A stretch of DNA of 64,000 bases from Pteria penguin (Eukaryota > Mollusca > Bivalvia > Pterioida > Pteriidae), in NCBI GenBank assembly GCA_035048485.1, contig CM068587.1, positions 31,295,001-31,359,000 of the forward strand. Reading direction: 5' to 3'. A program made the position numbers and the translations under genes. Shown piece after piece: positions 1 to 12,269 of the stretch (positions are counted from its first letter, which is position 1; the number at the start of each line of letters is the position of its first letter). The notes beneath the pieces are model-generated. The model searched no databases. It saw nothing but the letters and a program-made list of their open reading frames with translations, and was not told where the DNA came from.

Positions 1-1046
1 CTCCTGAACTGGTTGGCCACCTTTGGTTGGTCAGTGTCTGACGTCAGGACGAGGCAGTAAAATCGTGGTCCGGTGTCGATGGTAGAAATGCTACGTCAAA
101 TATATATTTTCTTCACAATTCTATATTGCTAAATTGATCTGTTTTAAATCTAATTTTAGATGGCAAACAATTACTTTTTAGTTTTCATACATCCATCTAT
201 GATTTTCAGCATGAACAAGAAAATGTCCGCCCGTCACGTGTTGACCGACCTATACTGTCAACATGCTTCATAAAAATACATTTATACAATTACATGTTAA
301 GAAAAACTTTCTTATAAAAAGACGAAGTGCCATGATCTTATCACAGAGTTGTATATATAAGATCAAGGTAACTCCAAATAAAGAGAAATTTTCTAATCCG
401 ACACAAATTTTTACATGCTTTATATTATGTTTTAATCGGTAGAAAAGTTTATAAAAGAGGGTTTATATCATAATCTTCATTCAGGGCCATGCATCCAGCA
501 TCAAGGTCATTAGCAACTTCCGAGAAAATTTCTACAAACTTCACCGTTCACATAGGACAAAATTCCTTTTCCGACCTAAAAATTTTAAATGATACACCTT
601 AAAATTTGCATATTTTACGAAAAGTGTCTTTAGGAAGGCGGTGTGTCATGTTTTTAATTCTGGATACATGATCTTAGGCAAAATCCAAAGTAAGCTTAAG
701 ATACATTTTCTTGTTCCTTACATTATTTCCATATTCTTGATAAACTATTCATAATTGTAGAAAAATTTCTTTTAGGAAAGCGAAATATCATTATGTTTTC
801 ATGCTTCGGGAAAATGTTACCATATGATCCGTAATTAATACACGTTTTATTAGATATTGTTACTCATTTAGTACAAATGTTCTTTATGGGAAGAAAGTAT
901 GTCATGACATTGATATCCTTGATACAAGGTCACAAATTCAAGGTCAAAATCACTTCAAACTTTATTATTAGATATTAGCTAAAATTAAGTTCAAGCCCCT
1001 ATTATAAAGCTATATTTTTAAACACACAGCATGGTGATACGTACAC
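1..1046. other. Unassigned AT-rich stretch
   Basis: No coding segment was recognised on either strand. It lies downstream of the third SDR exon, so it is probably intron. The next SDR exon, which should carry the YxxxK catalytic motif, was looked for on the minus strand and not found, so it is either beyond the left edge or lost. Confidence 0.4.
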
Positions 1047-1203
1047 TCATGTGCCAAGGATGACACATTGACAATCCTTGCAGGAGCGGAGTCCTTTATA
1101 CGGTCCAGCAAAAGCTTCGTCAGGAGAAAGTGACCAACGTGGTTGGTCCCAAACTGCATCTCGTACCCATCCTCCGTCTTTTGAAAAGGACAATACATTA
1201 CAC
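1047..1203 (-). CDS. SDR exon 3 (NVSS serine region)
   Basis: It reads [20 protein letters not shown], then [13 protein letters not shown], ending in [11 protein letters not shown]. The NHVGHFLLT and NVSS motifs are diagnostic of the RDH branch of SDRs. The acceptor is TTTTCCAG and the donor GTGTAC. No stop or frameshift lies inside. Confidence 0.8.
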
Positions 1204-1500
1204 CTGGAAAAATTCAACAAACTATATATTGTATGATCGAATAACCATATTTCGAGTGATTTGCAGATAACAAGAATTATGAGGTTCATGTATCTAATTT
1301 TTATCTAGAGCCGTATGCAAAGGTACCAGAACATACCCGACTTTTTTTATATGACTATACGTGTAATGTTACAAATATTAGTATAGGAAAAGAGATACTT
1401 TGGGGATAAACGTATTGTGTTTGATTCTTTCCGAAGGGTATACCGTTGTTATACCGTTGAAATTGATTTTCACCGGTATAACCATGCACGGTACATCCTT

Positions 1501-1710
1501 GCTAAGGAACGGATAGCGCCATTAAAAAAAATCCGAGAAACGAATTGATATTTATTGCATTGACATAAGAATTTTCTTCATTTTCATATTCTCAAAATTT
1601 TAATCATAAACTTTGAGAAAATGAAAATGATGAAAATTCTTATGTCAATGCAATAAGTATCAATTCGTTTCTCGGAAGAATTTTAAACATGGCGCTATCC
1701 GTCCCTTAGC
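1501..1710. repeat. Foldback MITE, 210 bp
   Basis: The ends are inverted copies: GCTAAGGAACGGATAGCGCC at the left and the complement of GGCGCTATCCGTCCCTTAGC at the right. The two arms of about 100 bp pair almost throughout and meet near 1605. It has no coding capacity and sits in the intron between SDR exons 2 and 3. A non-autonomous DNA transposon is the simplest reading. No convincing target duplication was seen. Confidence 0.8.
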
Positions 1711-1920
1711 ATTGTGGGGTTTCGGGGCATTCTGATGTATGTTGATGGATGTTGATGTATATAATTTTTATCTGGAGCCATATGCTAGGGAAGAGTAGCG
1801 TATCCGACTTTTAAGTTGACTGGAAGACCTTCATATTATCTTCCAAACTGAACCAATATTTGACGAAAGTTAATAATTACAATAAGGTCAAAGCATAACG
1901 GGCAACTTGAAATGAATTAC

Positions 1921-2119
1921 CTGCATTGTTGATGAGAATACAATGTATGTATTCTTTGTTCAGATTTTAGTATATCGCTAGCGAAATTTCTCACGGATTT
2001 CAAAGAAGCCAAATCCAATTTCTTAATCACGACATTTTCGTTTTGGGTATCTGATCTGATGTCCGCTGCTGCTGCTTCTCCTTTCTTCACATCTCGGCAA
2101 GCTATGATAACTTTGGCAC
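1921..2119 (-). pseudogene. SDR exon 2 with 7-bp frameshift
   Basis: It reads GAKVIIACRDVKKGEA and on to LDLASLKSVRNFA, typical of RDH proteins. Near its end the frame breaks: after the codons for EQRI, seven additional bases shift the reading before ILINNAG. The acceptor (AG before GTGCC) and the donor (GCAG then GTAATT) are intact. At 199 bp, its length does not fit the phases of exons 1 and 3. Confidence 0.75.
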
Positions 2120-2984
2120 CTTAAATGACATTATTCCTTATACTTCAATTGACTGTTAGGGCATTACCTTACGTGTTGGCTGCTTAAAAATGCGATTCAC
2201 GCAACTGAACCCTCCATTGCATTAAAGAGTGTGAACAATGTCTATGGGACTATGCGTTTTACACTCTTATTCAAACCCTATACCATCCGATCCTAAACCG
2301 CCACACTACGTCGTTCATTCATACCACATACTTAGTTTTAATGTCATACCTGTATGCCATATATATACCTTTATAACAATACACATAAAGTTAAATCCCA
2401 AGTAACTTGATCCCAGTTATGCTTTTTGTGTATTGAAGTATGGATATCGTAAAACACAAAGAATAGGGAAAAATACGTTAATAGAATTAATAAAAAAAAA
2501 TTATTAGTACATTCATGCAAAAAAAAATTACTTCAATACTCTATTAATAAATTAATAAAAGAAAATTACTTGAATACTCTAAATTGATTGCTACTTTTGT
2601 GAAAAACCGGCAAATATATACAATCCTCAAGCAGAAAATCAATTTATCTAATATCTACGAATTTTTGTGATTTCTTTAGTAAAACCGCCCCTGAAACCTG
2701 TTTCATCAATCACATTATATAGAAACAATGTTACTCTGTGATAAAGAGGGGGTCTTACTTTCATATTCATGTTAAATCCTACAGGTGATCTGCTTAATTT
2801 TGCAGGAAACTACATATGCATCGAGTTTGTTAGATCTTTTTCACTTAATGACAATATTTTTCAGTATTACATAAACAATGTAGAAGTACAAATCAGTTAT
2901 CTAGTGTCGAAGTCTAGAAGTAAAAAAACGAAGAAGTACCGAAGGGTAAACCATATCTCATAGTCCATGGAATAAAGGGGACAA

Positions 2985-3600
2985 TATCGTGTTTAGAGTC
3001 ATATTCAAACAAATGCGAAGCCCAATAAAATCGAGGTGAGACCAGGTGCCCGGGAGGAGTAAGCGTCCCCTGGTTGCATGAAACACCCGTCGCAAAAGTC
3101 CTGCAACAACTTCTCAAATCGAGTATGTAAATACATAAATATACACATATTAGCACATGAAGAAGACAAATGGTATGGAAGACGGTTGAACTGAAAAATC
3201 TGGCGTTGGAAATGCATGTGAACAAATGTCGGTGTATATACATATTATATCAAATCAAGTATAGTCAAAAACTTAAAAGGGCTAGTATATAAGGTCAGAT
3301 TCCGAAAAATCGGTTAACATTCTTGAAAGAGGATCTCAAATTGCACCAGATCCCTTTATCGACCATAGAATATCCTCAGTGACAATTTCAAATGTTCCTG
3401 AATATATCCCTGTGAAAGTCGTTTCGTGGCAAGAAGCATCGCTCTCAGGACGAAATCTTCGTATGTAGAGCACGCCTTGGCAGTTGTGAAATGAGGACGC
3501 CATATGCTGGAGAGGAAGGTTGCTACGCAGGAAAAGAAACTTTGAAATAATGAAATAGAAATCGTCACATTTGTCATAAAAAGAGGTCTCTAATGAACCA
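2985..3600 (-). mobile_element. Retroelement remnant, RT-family C-terminus (copy 1)
   Basis: The minus strand carries a decayed version of the copy at 6385-7014. The ACSTYEDFVLRAMLLATKRL stretch and the following SLRIFYGR match the other copy's ACSNYNDFVLRARRLSVKLL and SLRKFYGR. The region past the reading frame is also shared, including a GC-rich block near 3030-3080 that matches 6395-6440. Several frameshifts break it. The family looks like one of the widespread invertebrate reverse transcriptases, but the catalytic core is absent, so I do not name the clade. Confidence 0.6.
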
Positions 3601-4246
3601 TTGTCACTGATTGATAGGAGTATATCGAAAAATAGATGTATTATAATACCTGCTATCTAGACCACTTAGACTCATTTAGTTTTCTCGTAAGATGGTAACC
3701 TTCTGAATCTGCTCTGGCAGTCCAGAATATTGCCTCAGAACACTTTAAGAGTCACGAGTAAAATTATAGATATAGATAAAAGAATAAGACATATTTGCAC
3801 CATGGACAGTATATAAATGGATATGATTTATCAATTTGACCAATATATGAATGGGTAGAGTGCCAACCACACGTCCATCGCAAGTTAATCTTCCTGTGTT
3901 TGGAGAGTGCTTCTATTGGTTCTCCAACAGATAATGATTAAATAAATTTCCTTCACTGTGTCGTAAGACAGACTATATATAGTAGTCAAGGGCTTATCAT
4001 GTGGCGCAAGGAATCCAGATTTCATTTACCATTCAACTACATATTGAATACATGTATTTGCTAAAGTCGTGCTTTTACACCACAATATAAATTATAGATT
4101 GTTTAAAAATACAAACACTGTGGATAAATTTTACCTAGATACCTTGCATCATCTTCATACAACAGTCATATATTTACTCATAGTTCAATTACAGTTAAAT
4201 TCTATTACGATAATGCCAACGATGTAAAAAGTGGTTTTCAGCCTAC

Positions 4247-4421
4247 CTCTTTTAGCCAAGTCTCTGGCGGTCTCCTTGCCTATTCCTGTATTACCCCCAG
4301 TCACTATGACCGTTTTACCATCTAGCCTGGCTTTGCTCCTGCAAACTCCTCCTGCAGCCCATTTTTTCAACATTAATAATCCAATGCCTTTAACAGAGTT
4401 ATAAAAAAGGAACATCAGCAA
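4247..4421 (-). CDS. SDR exon 1 (start codon, NADP-binding motif)
   Basis: The ATG at 4421 opens a 58-codon exon ending in phase 1 at a GTAGGC donor. The N-terminus is hydrophobic (a likely membrane anchor) and is followed by [20 protein letters not shown], the SDR cofactor-binding beta-alpha unit. The first base of the final Gly codon lies here and the rest is at the start of exon 2, giving KRGAKVIIACRD. Confidence 0.8.
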
Positions 4422-6384
4422 TACCTATTTATTTTCTGAAAAAAATGATAACGAATTGAAAATGAAAACCCGACAAACAGTAGAAGAGTGTCTCTATCCC
4501 CATAACATCTCCCCTTTCCTGAATAAAAGGCATTCATGGCAAGTCGTCATCGCTTTCTTCAAAATCTCCGTCTGTAGATTCCAACAGTCCATTAGGTATA
4601 ATGTATATGAGAAAGGGCAAGAGATAATAGCGGATTTTGTGATACAACTGAGACAGATTTATCAAAAAAATCATGTACAACCAGATTAACAAGGCATGGT
4701 AAAGACACGAATGACATCACAAAAAGCTTTGAACTCGTAGCGGCTGCAATATCGAATTTGCTCTGTTTTAGGCCTTAAAACTGTCAATTGCAGGAGATTC
4801 CGGTGGCACCGTCCCCGGTCTGCCCTACAGGACTCTACCTTAGAACTGCTGGAGACCACCCTGAGTTCCATAGGTAACAACGATATTACATGTTGGGTTT
4901 TTAATCAAGAGTCACGACAAGTTTTTGTCCGAATATAAGTGGCATTGGGCAAGGTTTTAAGGTCACGACGTGCCATTGCATACTGGACAGCAATTTGTTG
5001 GAGTAGGTAAAGAAGCATGCTTATGTTTTTACTTATATCTACCAAGTTTTGGTAAAACAAATCACTTTGACTTACATCACGGTGTACAAATTTTGCTCTC
5101 GGGTAACAAATGTGTGAAGTATGAAGCAAATTCATGTTCTTGCTAAGATTTTGTGAACTGTACACTCATTTTGGTCATAAGCTCACAGTCACTTTAACCT
5201 AGAAAATTTTACCTTTGGCCAGAGTAATGACCAATATTAATAACATGGGTAACAAATGCAAACATATGAAGAAAATCCGTATTACAATTGAGACCTGTTA
5301 AGATGCGTTTTACGTTACCCACTTTGGAAAGATGTGCTCTTTACGTGGCAAAACAAGTATGAAATCGTATGTACACATTGAAATCCCATGTGTACATGAT
5401 AGCCAGCAATAACACCATCAAAATGGAGCCCAAGTGTTTTAATTGTGTTAGAGAATCTCAGAAAAAGCATACCGTTTTACAATTGTTTTTTCATTCTAGT
5501 ATCATCGCTCTAAGTATGTAAAACATGCATATGGTAAGCATTGTATTAGTATAACCGGAAATTCCCGCGGTCAAATAACAAAAAAGCGGAAAACGATAAT
5601 TTCAAAATCACCTGATAAAACTGGACGGGGTTTCATGTAATTTATTAATCCCAGAAACGACAAGTGTCAGATGTATACTGTCATATGTTCTTACACGCCA
5701 CGCTACCTCTTACAGAATTTGAAATTTGAAATACATCGTCTTTGAAGAATCATGCTTGTGGTTATATCGCACAGCAAGACGCTCCCTATGTGAGGCGGTC
5801 TTTAATTTGAACAGACTTGGGCCTTTTGTTGATTGTTATCTTAGTGGTAACTCCTGATATATGTTAAGCGAAACAAAAAGGTGAAAGGAATTTTTTAGCC
5901 CGCATATGTATGCATATAATTTAAACGATTAACAAGTATAATTGCAGGATCTTCAAAACTCACATAAACGTCATATTTACATTTTACATCAACACTGCTC
6001 AACATCGAAAGAAATAAAAAAGGAGAGAAGGGGGATAGTCTTACACAACAACTAGTTTTCGAAGTTTTCAATAAAGAAAAATAAGAGTAAATTGAATGAT
6101 TTTCGTAATTCAACAGTCGGGTTACATCTTTAATCACATCGATTTTCTCATTTTTGGTTTCGGATCTATATACAATTTATGAAAGAGAAAACAGAAGAAA
6201 TCTGACCAAGCTGTCAGACACAAATGACCAAGGACATAAACATGATAAAAGTAATGTAAAGATGATGGATAAATCCAAACCACAAGTCCAAAAATCATGA
6301 AACCATAGGACATACAAAATCAGTGAAAATGAAAAACAAATGGAAAATAACAAAATATGTCTACTTGAAGAGCATATGTGAATC
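4422..6384. other. No gene seen
   Basis: This stretch is AT-rich, upstream of the SDR start codon. The open frames here are short and show no recognisable domain. A promoter could lie just above 4421 but no TATA or initiator context stands out. Confidence 0.35.
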
Positions 6385-7014
6385 CCTGTGATGGAGTGAG
6401 ATCAGGTGCCCGGGGAGAGTGAGCATCTCCTGCTTGCTAGCAACACCCGTCACATATACCCCGTATACCACGTCAAATCGTGTGAATTCTATATGTATTT
6501 ATATATGGAGAAGTCGAAGTAGGTAACCTTCTAGTAAAGAAGGTGTCAAATCTGTGTAAAGTGATCGGAATCGGTCTCAGTCCAGAATATCATTTAAAAG
6601 TCTGGATAACGAGATATCATATGGAGTAATAAGAGTCTCGTAACGACCGTAGAACTTCCTCAGTGACGATGCTAGTCTAGCATATATATAACCCTGGTTG
6701 AGCAGCTTAACTGAAAGTCGCCTAGCCCTCAGAACAAAGTCATTGTAATTTGAACATGCTCTGGAATAACGTATTAACTGAGATATGAATACGCCGTATG
6801 CGGGCGATGATGGAATGTTGCTACTTATGAAAGGAAAGTTTGTGATAGCGAATTTGAAATCGTCACGTTTGTCATAGAGTGAGGTGTTCAATTGACCATT
6901 AATGTCGAAAGACAACATAATATCTAAATACGAAGTAGAATTACTAGTTTCTGTGGTTTCTTTGACCTCCAGTTCACTTGGATAGATGATGCTAAAATAC
7001 ACAGAAAACGACAT
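6385..7014 (-). mobile_element. Retroelement fragment, RT-family C-terminus (copy 2)
   Basis: A 145-codon open frame (7014-6577) contains SYLDIMLSFDINGQLNTSLY, then DKRDDFKFAITNFPF and SPAYGVFISQLIRY, ending in SLRKFYGRYETLI. I recognise this string of motifs from predicted reverse-transcriptase proteins that are abundant in mollusc and other invertebrate genomes. Only the portion after the catalytic palm is present; the upstream part is missing. The 3' flank (6385-6500) is shared with copy 1. This copy is better preserved and has no internal stop. The element class (LINE-like or Penelope-like) is not settled by this piece. Confidence 0.6.
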
Positions 7015-8237
7015 TAGAAAAACATTTGATTGTACTGAAGTTACGATATCGACATCGGACGGTGCATTAAAGTAACAAACATTCAGTTGGTGTGGTTAAC
7101 CGGTTTACGGGCGCCCACCTTCCTACTAATCGTAAAAGCAACACAATAATCATTAAGTAATAATAAAAATTAAAATTTTATGGACAACTATCCATATAGA
7201 GAACACGGATCAACACTAGACAACAGGTTTCTCAAGACGAGAGGTCATAAAAATTTTAACACACGAAATGTACTATGGAAGTATATGCTAGTATCAAAAA
7301 TATGTTAGGCAACATCAACATAAGTAATTTGTGCTCTTCTCGTCTGTACGCGAGCTCAGATCCTTGATCTGTAGGAGTCCCGACTAACAGTCAGAGGGGA
7401 CGAGGCTCAGGACCTTGTCTTATCTTAAATAGATTTGGACAAGACCCGGCATAGAGTTCCCACCGCCCTGTTTGTGTAAGGCTGTACAGGGGCCAAATAA
7501 AAGACCCATGGTCTTTCCAATGATCTCGGGGTCATACTGCCAATGTCGAGGGCGTTTAATTATTTAATAACTACTAGACATGAAATTATCGGAATCTTGA
7601 ACCCTCCTTAGTTTGTACACTAGATCACCGTAGAAATTGGGATGACAAATGAACTCTGCCAGTGTAATATGTGGCTGTTTGAATTAATGGGGATTAAATG
7701 TAAAATTATCTATGCGAACATTGATTATTTTAAGATTTCACTTTTCCCGTCATTCAAGGCATGTACTTTTACACCTTCTTTTTTACAGCATCGTTTACAA
7801 TAAGTGTTTGGTGCTTCTACACCAATATCCCGGCATTTGGTAAAATCCATCATGAAAGGTAACCTATACTTAGGCCATTTATTAAAAAGCGAACGTAGAT
7901 ATTTGTGAAAAATACAATTAAGATCGCCTGTAATAATTTGACCTCCAGACTGATAAATGAATTTAGAGTTATTGCATGAACTGGAAGGCGGAATGATTCC
8001 AGAGCATTAGGATTAGATGTGACTGCATCGTAATCAAAAATAATGTTTCTAGTAAGTTTATTGTACTGATAGCAAATCAGTGGTGGCTCAAGTTTCTCGA
8101 AATACTGCGGAATTTTAGATTTGACTCTGTGATCACGAAAACTATTAGAAATATTAACCAGGTATAAACCTTCCTTTAAACATTTAATTTTGATAAACTG
8201 AGATTTGTGAGGGAACGATTGTATACGTAGGTAAATT
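7015..8237. other. Unassigned, probably repeat-derived
   Basis: No gene was recognised. A short stretch at 7025-7070 resembles 10567-10615 (shared wording around ATTTGATTGTA and TTACGATA), suggesting a repeat border. The GC-richer part at 7330-7560 looks repeat-like but has no second copy in this window. Confidence 0.3.
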
Positions 8238-8424
8238 TGTTATATGAAAATGCTATAATCATTTTAAGTCTAAATCAATCCATACAAAGTAAACTGCTTA
8301 AATCACCTTCATCCGGGATAGGTTTCAATCTGTTATATGAAATTCTATAATCATTTTAAGTCTAAATCAATCCGTACAACGTAAACTGCTTAAATCAGCC
8401 TCATGCGGGATAGGCTTCAATCTG
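8238..8424. repeat. Tandem duplication, about 95-bp unit, two copies
   Basis: Two adjacent copies both contain CTATAATCATTTTAAGTCTA and end in a GGGATAGG.TTCAATCTG block. They differ at about ten positions. The position, downstream of the GIY-YIG remnant on the same strand, suggests it may be a 3' part of that element. Confidence 0.7.
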
Positions 8425-8696
8425 GTAACCGGAATAGACGATAGTGCATGCAGAAGTTCGTGTCGACCGTCATTTCTGGCTCACCTCAGGAGATTGTCTA
8501 ATGATATAGATCTGTTTAATCTACCATGTCTTCTGCGGTTGTCATTACAGCGACAACCGTGCGACCTGCGGTTCATCTTAACGTCTGGTCTGAATGAAAG
8601 TATATTAATATTGTTCTGGTAGGAGGAAATATTCCCTTGTAGAAAAACTGAAAACAAAGGTAATATGGGGTTTGTAAATGTTTAATCCAATCAAGT

Positions 8697-9354
8697 TCAG
8701 CAACTAAACGTCGGGTCTTTTTTCATTTCAGATTTGGTTCCGTGAGATAGTTTTGTAATGCTTTCAACAGGAGTAATAACAACGTTGTCTATATTGTGAT
8801 TATATTTGAGGAAGTGATTGTAAAGAAAGTTCTTATATTTAGGTCTAGAATTATGTCTGATTTTATATGAATGAATACGAAAACGGCTTTTCAATGTTTG
8901 GGAAGTTTTGCCCACATACTGAGCCCTACATCCCCTTGCTACTCAAGTTAAAACATATATTAAATTGGAGGTATTTCAATTTATGTCTTCTTTTATTTTA
9001 ATATTATAAGTGTTACCGTTTAGAGAGGATTTAATGATCGACAAGCAAGAGATATAATGGTAAGTAAGACGTCTCTTAGCGCTGCACATAGTAATCTTTG
9101 AAAACCCGCTATATTTAGATTTTAAAGATTTTGAAGTTACTTTGTATTGATTATAAGGATAGGTAAATTTTAGAAATATTAACTTTAAGAGTACTGAATA
9201 ACTTTTTACAAGAAGTAAACGCAGAGGGTAATCTAAGCGGAGTAAGTAAAACTTTGAGTGAATTATTGTTTATTCTTAAAATGTTACAAGTCATGGAATA
9301 CAATATATAAAGTATGCACATTCCTAGGGGGAAACTGCCACACAACCAGGTCAT
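8697..9354 (-). mobile_element. Penelope-like element remnant with GIY-YIG endonuclease
   Basis: Read on the minus strand from about 9120, the frame gives SNLIYVLT followed by CRAQYVGKTSQTLKSRFRIH. These are the paired GIY (here LIY) and YIG (here YVG) motifs plus the downstream Arg and His region of GIY-YIG nucleases, in the arrangement found at the C-terminus of Penelope-like retroelements. Two in-frame TGA codons replace expected Cys codons at about 8947 and 8977, and a frameshift separates this part from a linker-like stretch (LRLPSAFTSCKKLFSTL) at about 9190-9240. The frame ends at a stop near 8697. The RT domain was not found upstream. This is a dead fragment. Confidence 0.7.
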
Positions 9355-11640
9355 TTACCAAAGGGTTGAATAATAACACTTGAATCAACCGGTCACGGGG
9401 AATCTTTTTATAAACTCCAAGTGTAGATATAAAAGAGAAAACAGAAGATATCTGAAAATAAGAATAATTGTCGCTTGTAAGACGAATAAAGCAAAACAAG
9501 ATTAAATGAAAGGGAGACCAAACAAAATAAATGGAAGAAAGAAGAAATCCATCAATCAAGAGAAGTATTTACAAAATCTATAACACAACAAAGACTTATT
9601 TTGTGATGGCATGGCAAATCATGCATATCTTGTGGTTCTTAACTTTATATACTTTTATATTCTTTGTTCTCATTCCTCATTAATTTATTGCGTAAATCTC
9701 AATAATCTTCCATTTAGTCCGTTTTGATATTCTGATTCTTCAAATGCTTCCTCACAACGTCGGTGTTTCTGTATCCCACGAAAGACAAGAGGATGGAATT
9801 ACATGACGTTGTCAGTAATGGTATCGTTACTATTTTACACGAATGTAATAAAAGTCATTTACTTTAAATTTCACATTACAAGAACACATTGTACTTTGCT
9901 TGTACCTCAGTATTGTATAATTAAAGTGCGTGTCTGAACATTAGCTGGCGGTCGATAGAAGATAAATCAATCCGTTTCAAAGTCCGCCTATGTTCCGTAA
10001 ACATTCGGCGAGCGCGCTCGTTGTTTGGTGATATAGATTGAACGCTTTTATTATATGTTTTTAAATTCATTGACTTTACCCGATACAATCATCATATGAC
10101 GATGATTTACATTACATAAGCATATAACATTAATTAAAAAAACATCTTGCAGTTCATACTCTGATTGATACCCGTCTATGACAACAGCAAGATACATATC
10201 ACAATAAGGAATCCAAATACATAACATTTTGAAAGAATTGGACAAAGCTCTTTATGTCCAGCATGTAATTACTCCTATTCGTTTACTCTGAAGACTGTCC
10301 AATATTTAATTGAATTCATTTATAAAATACTGATATCAAAAATTTATTTACATTTTACATATACATTCAGATTTCTCCTCATTATAAATCATACTTTCAA
10401 ATTTTAATATATGTTTTGTTTCAATGATATAGTTATTCATAGAAAATAACTATGAGGTGAAAGAAAAAAGAGGAGTTACTGGCTCAGTTATGTGGCAGAA
10501 GTCACCATAGAGCTATACAATACATGAATATAAATAATATACTAGAACATATATCACATTACAAAAATATTTGATTGTAGTGCAATTACGATACCGACTT
10601 AGAACGGTCATTTAATTTGACAAAAGCCAAACAAATGGTGTGGTTAAAAACTGTAACGATTTCTTTACATATCTCATACTCAATTCATAATAAATATTTC
10701 AAAATTTCATACCAATGCTCACTGCGATTCCAATACATGCTTTATTCACATTCCAAACAGCTAATAATTCTACGGTATTCATCGCATTCCAAATGCAAAA
10801 ATGAAAAATAAAAGAACAAAACGATTATACCACAATGTGCAAGAGTCGTTATTTGACACCGCAATGCAGTAATTCGAAAGCTTGGCTTAGTGTATAGTAT
10901 GCATAGTTTGCAGTTTTGAGCGATTTCAGAAATTTCATGGTTGGTTTGACTTTTATCATTACGTTACACCACGATTATTGCACTTACGGTATATGGACCT
11001 CTCTATCAAGCATTTTTAAAACATAATGCCCCAGTAAAAATGTTGACGATAAACATACAGGCAAATTCAAATTAGCTTATCCTTTAGTCCTTGGAACTGA
11101 ACAACACAATTCCTTAAGAATTAATAAAATTATCTCAAGCTTAGAAACTTATGCATATTCTAGGTAAGAATCAGGTAGGATGATATATCTAATCAATTTA
11201 TTAAGATAAAAATGGTGACTGTTTTTCCACAAAAATAATTTATAAATTTAATACAAATAAAAAACGACAAAATTTATTTCTTACCTTTTAAACCAATATA
11301 ACAACTCAAAAATATCTCTTTTTTCAATATCCATATTCTCATACATGATTATATTTTCTTTAAATGTGGTATGTCACTATCTCAAAATAATAATAAAGTT
11401 CTCCTTTTTTTTTCGTGTGTTACTGGAGTAATAGGTTTCGTCTTTGTTATACTATAATGACATGTATCTGATTAACATTATTTTGCCATTGCATTTATTA
11501 GTTTAACCAAGAAGGAGGACAGATATCTTTCTGAGTTTTATTCATGGCACATCAACCTTAGTGGTGTAACGCGCCTCGAAATTCGACCCATGTGAAATTG
11601 TCCTACTTCGACCTAAGAGACGTACCATATTACGTGTCTT
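9355..11640. other. No gene seen
   Basis: This is AT-rich sequence with only short chance frames. One piece, 10452-10523, is a dispersed repeat, listed separately. Confidence 0.35.
10452..10523 (+). repeat. Dispersed repeat, also at 62104-62170 inverted
   Basis: About 70 bases, including GAGTTACTGGCTCAGTTATG, recur in reverse orientation at 62104-62170 inside the C1-THF synthase intron. The two copies match over nearly the whole length. No terminal structure or coding potential was recognised. Confidence 0.65.
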
Positions 11641-12020
11641 TTGACCTTGAGTCGACTTTGATTCTAGTGCACCGATGAAAAATGTACTACAGGGATCAGT
11701 TGTTTAAAACTTTAACCACTAATTAAGTTAACCAATGCTTAAATTTCATCTGACTATACCTTTGAAACGAGAAGACTTTAAGTAATTGTCTGTGTACTGA
11801 TTTACAGTATATGAAACAAGATTTATAAAATAATTTGGATTTTTATACAGAAATTTTATAGATTAAATTAATTTTCTCTCAAACTTTAACCACTGGTTAG
11901 CTTAACCAGTAGTTAAAGTTTTGAACTACTAGCCCAAGAAGGATGGTTTTTGGCTTTGAGTTGATTTCACTTTAATGCACAGACTTTGACTCTAGTACAC
12001 CGATAAAAAACGAACTATAA
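11641..12020. repeat. Direct repeats flanking a hairpin-ended insert
   Basis: The segment near 11656-11694 (CTAGTGCACCGATGAAAAA) recurs near 11986-12018 (CTAGTACACCGATAAAAAA). Between them are a decayed AACTTTAACCACTAATTAAG motif at 11709 and an almost perfect 41-bp palindrome at 11880-11920 beginning AAACTTTAACCACTGGTTAG. The picture is a small element inserted in, or mobilised with, a local duplication. Confidence 0.5.
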
Positions 12021-12269
12021 TTTAATAAATACAACCCCTAAAATTAGGTTGCGCTTTAAATAGCAATCAGCTACTTTTCTAAATATATGAAGGGATTTTG
12101 AAAGGGCCGTTTTCTTTCTGTAAAAAATACTAGATCACCCAACTGAATGGGTGAACTACAGCCACCGGTTTCTCCTTCTCATCTGCTTTCTCATCCATCT
12201 TCTGTTCACATGGCTCTGTGTTATTCGCTACAGTTTTAATCGTCGCAGGTTATACCATTATATATCGTA

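Larger units (their letters stand above)
1047..4421 (-). pseudogene. Retinol dehydrogenase-like SDR, 5' three exons, frameshifted
   Basis: This is the 5' part of a short-chain dehydrogenase/reductase of the retinol dehydrogenase 11-14 type, NADP-dependent enzymes that interconvert retinol and retinal at membranes. Exons on the minus strand are 4421-4247, 2119-1921 and 1203-1047, all with GT-AG borders and phase-1 junctions. Exon 1 has a hydrophobic N-terminus and the Rossmann motif TGGNTGIG (residues 41-48). Exon 2 has the ACRD segment and reaches the NNAG motif. Exon 3 carries the NVSS active-site serine segment. Exon 2 is 199 bp, whereas 192 bp would keep frame; the extra 7 bases lie just before ILINNAG, at about 1940-1950. 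The YxxxK exon is not in the window. It is either a young pseudogene or a gene with an assembly error; everything else is well conserved, so I cannot decide which. A second, more decayed copy lies at 18.3-21.2 kb. Confidence 0.7.
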
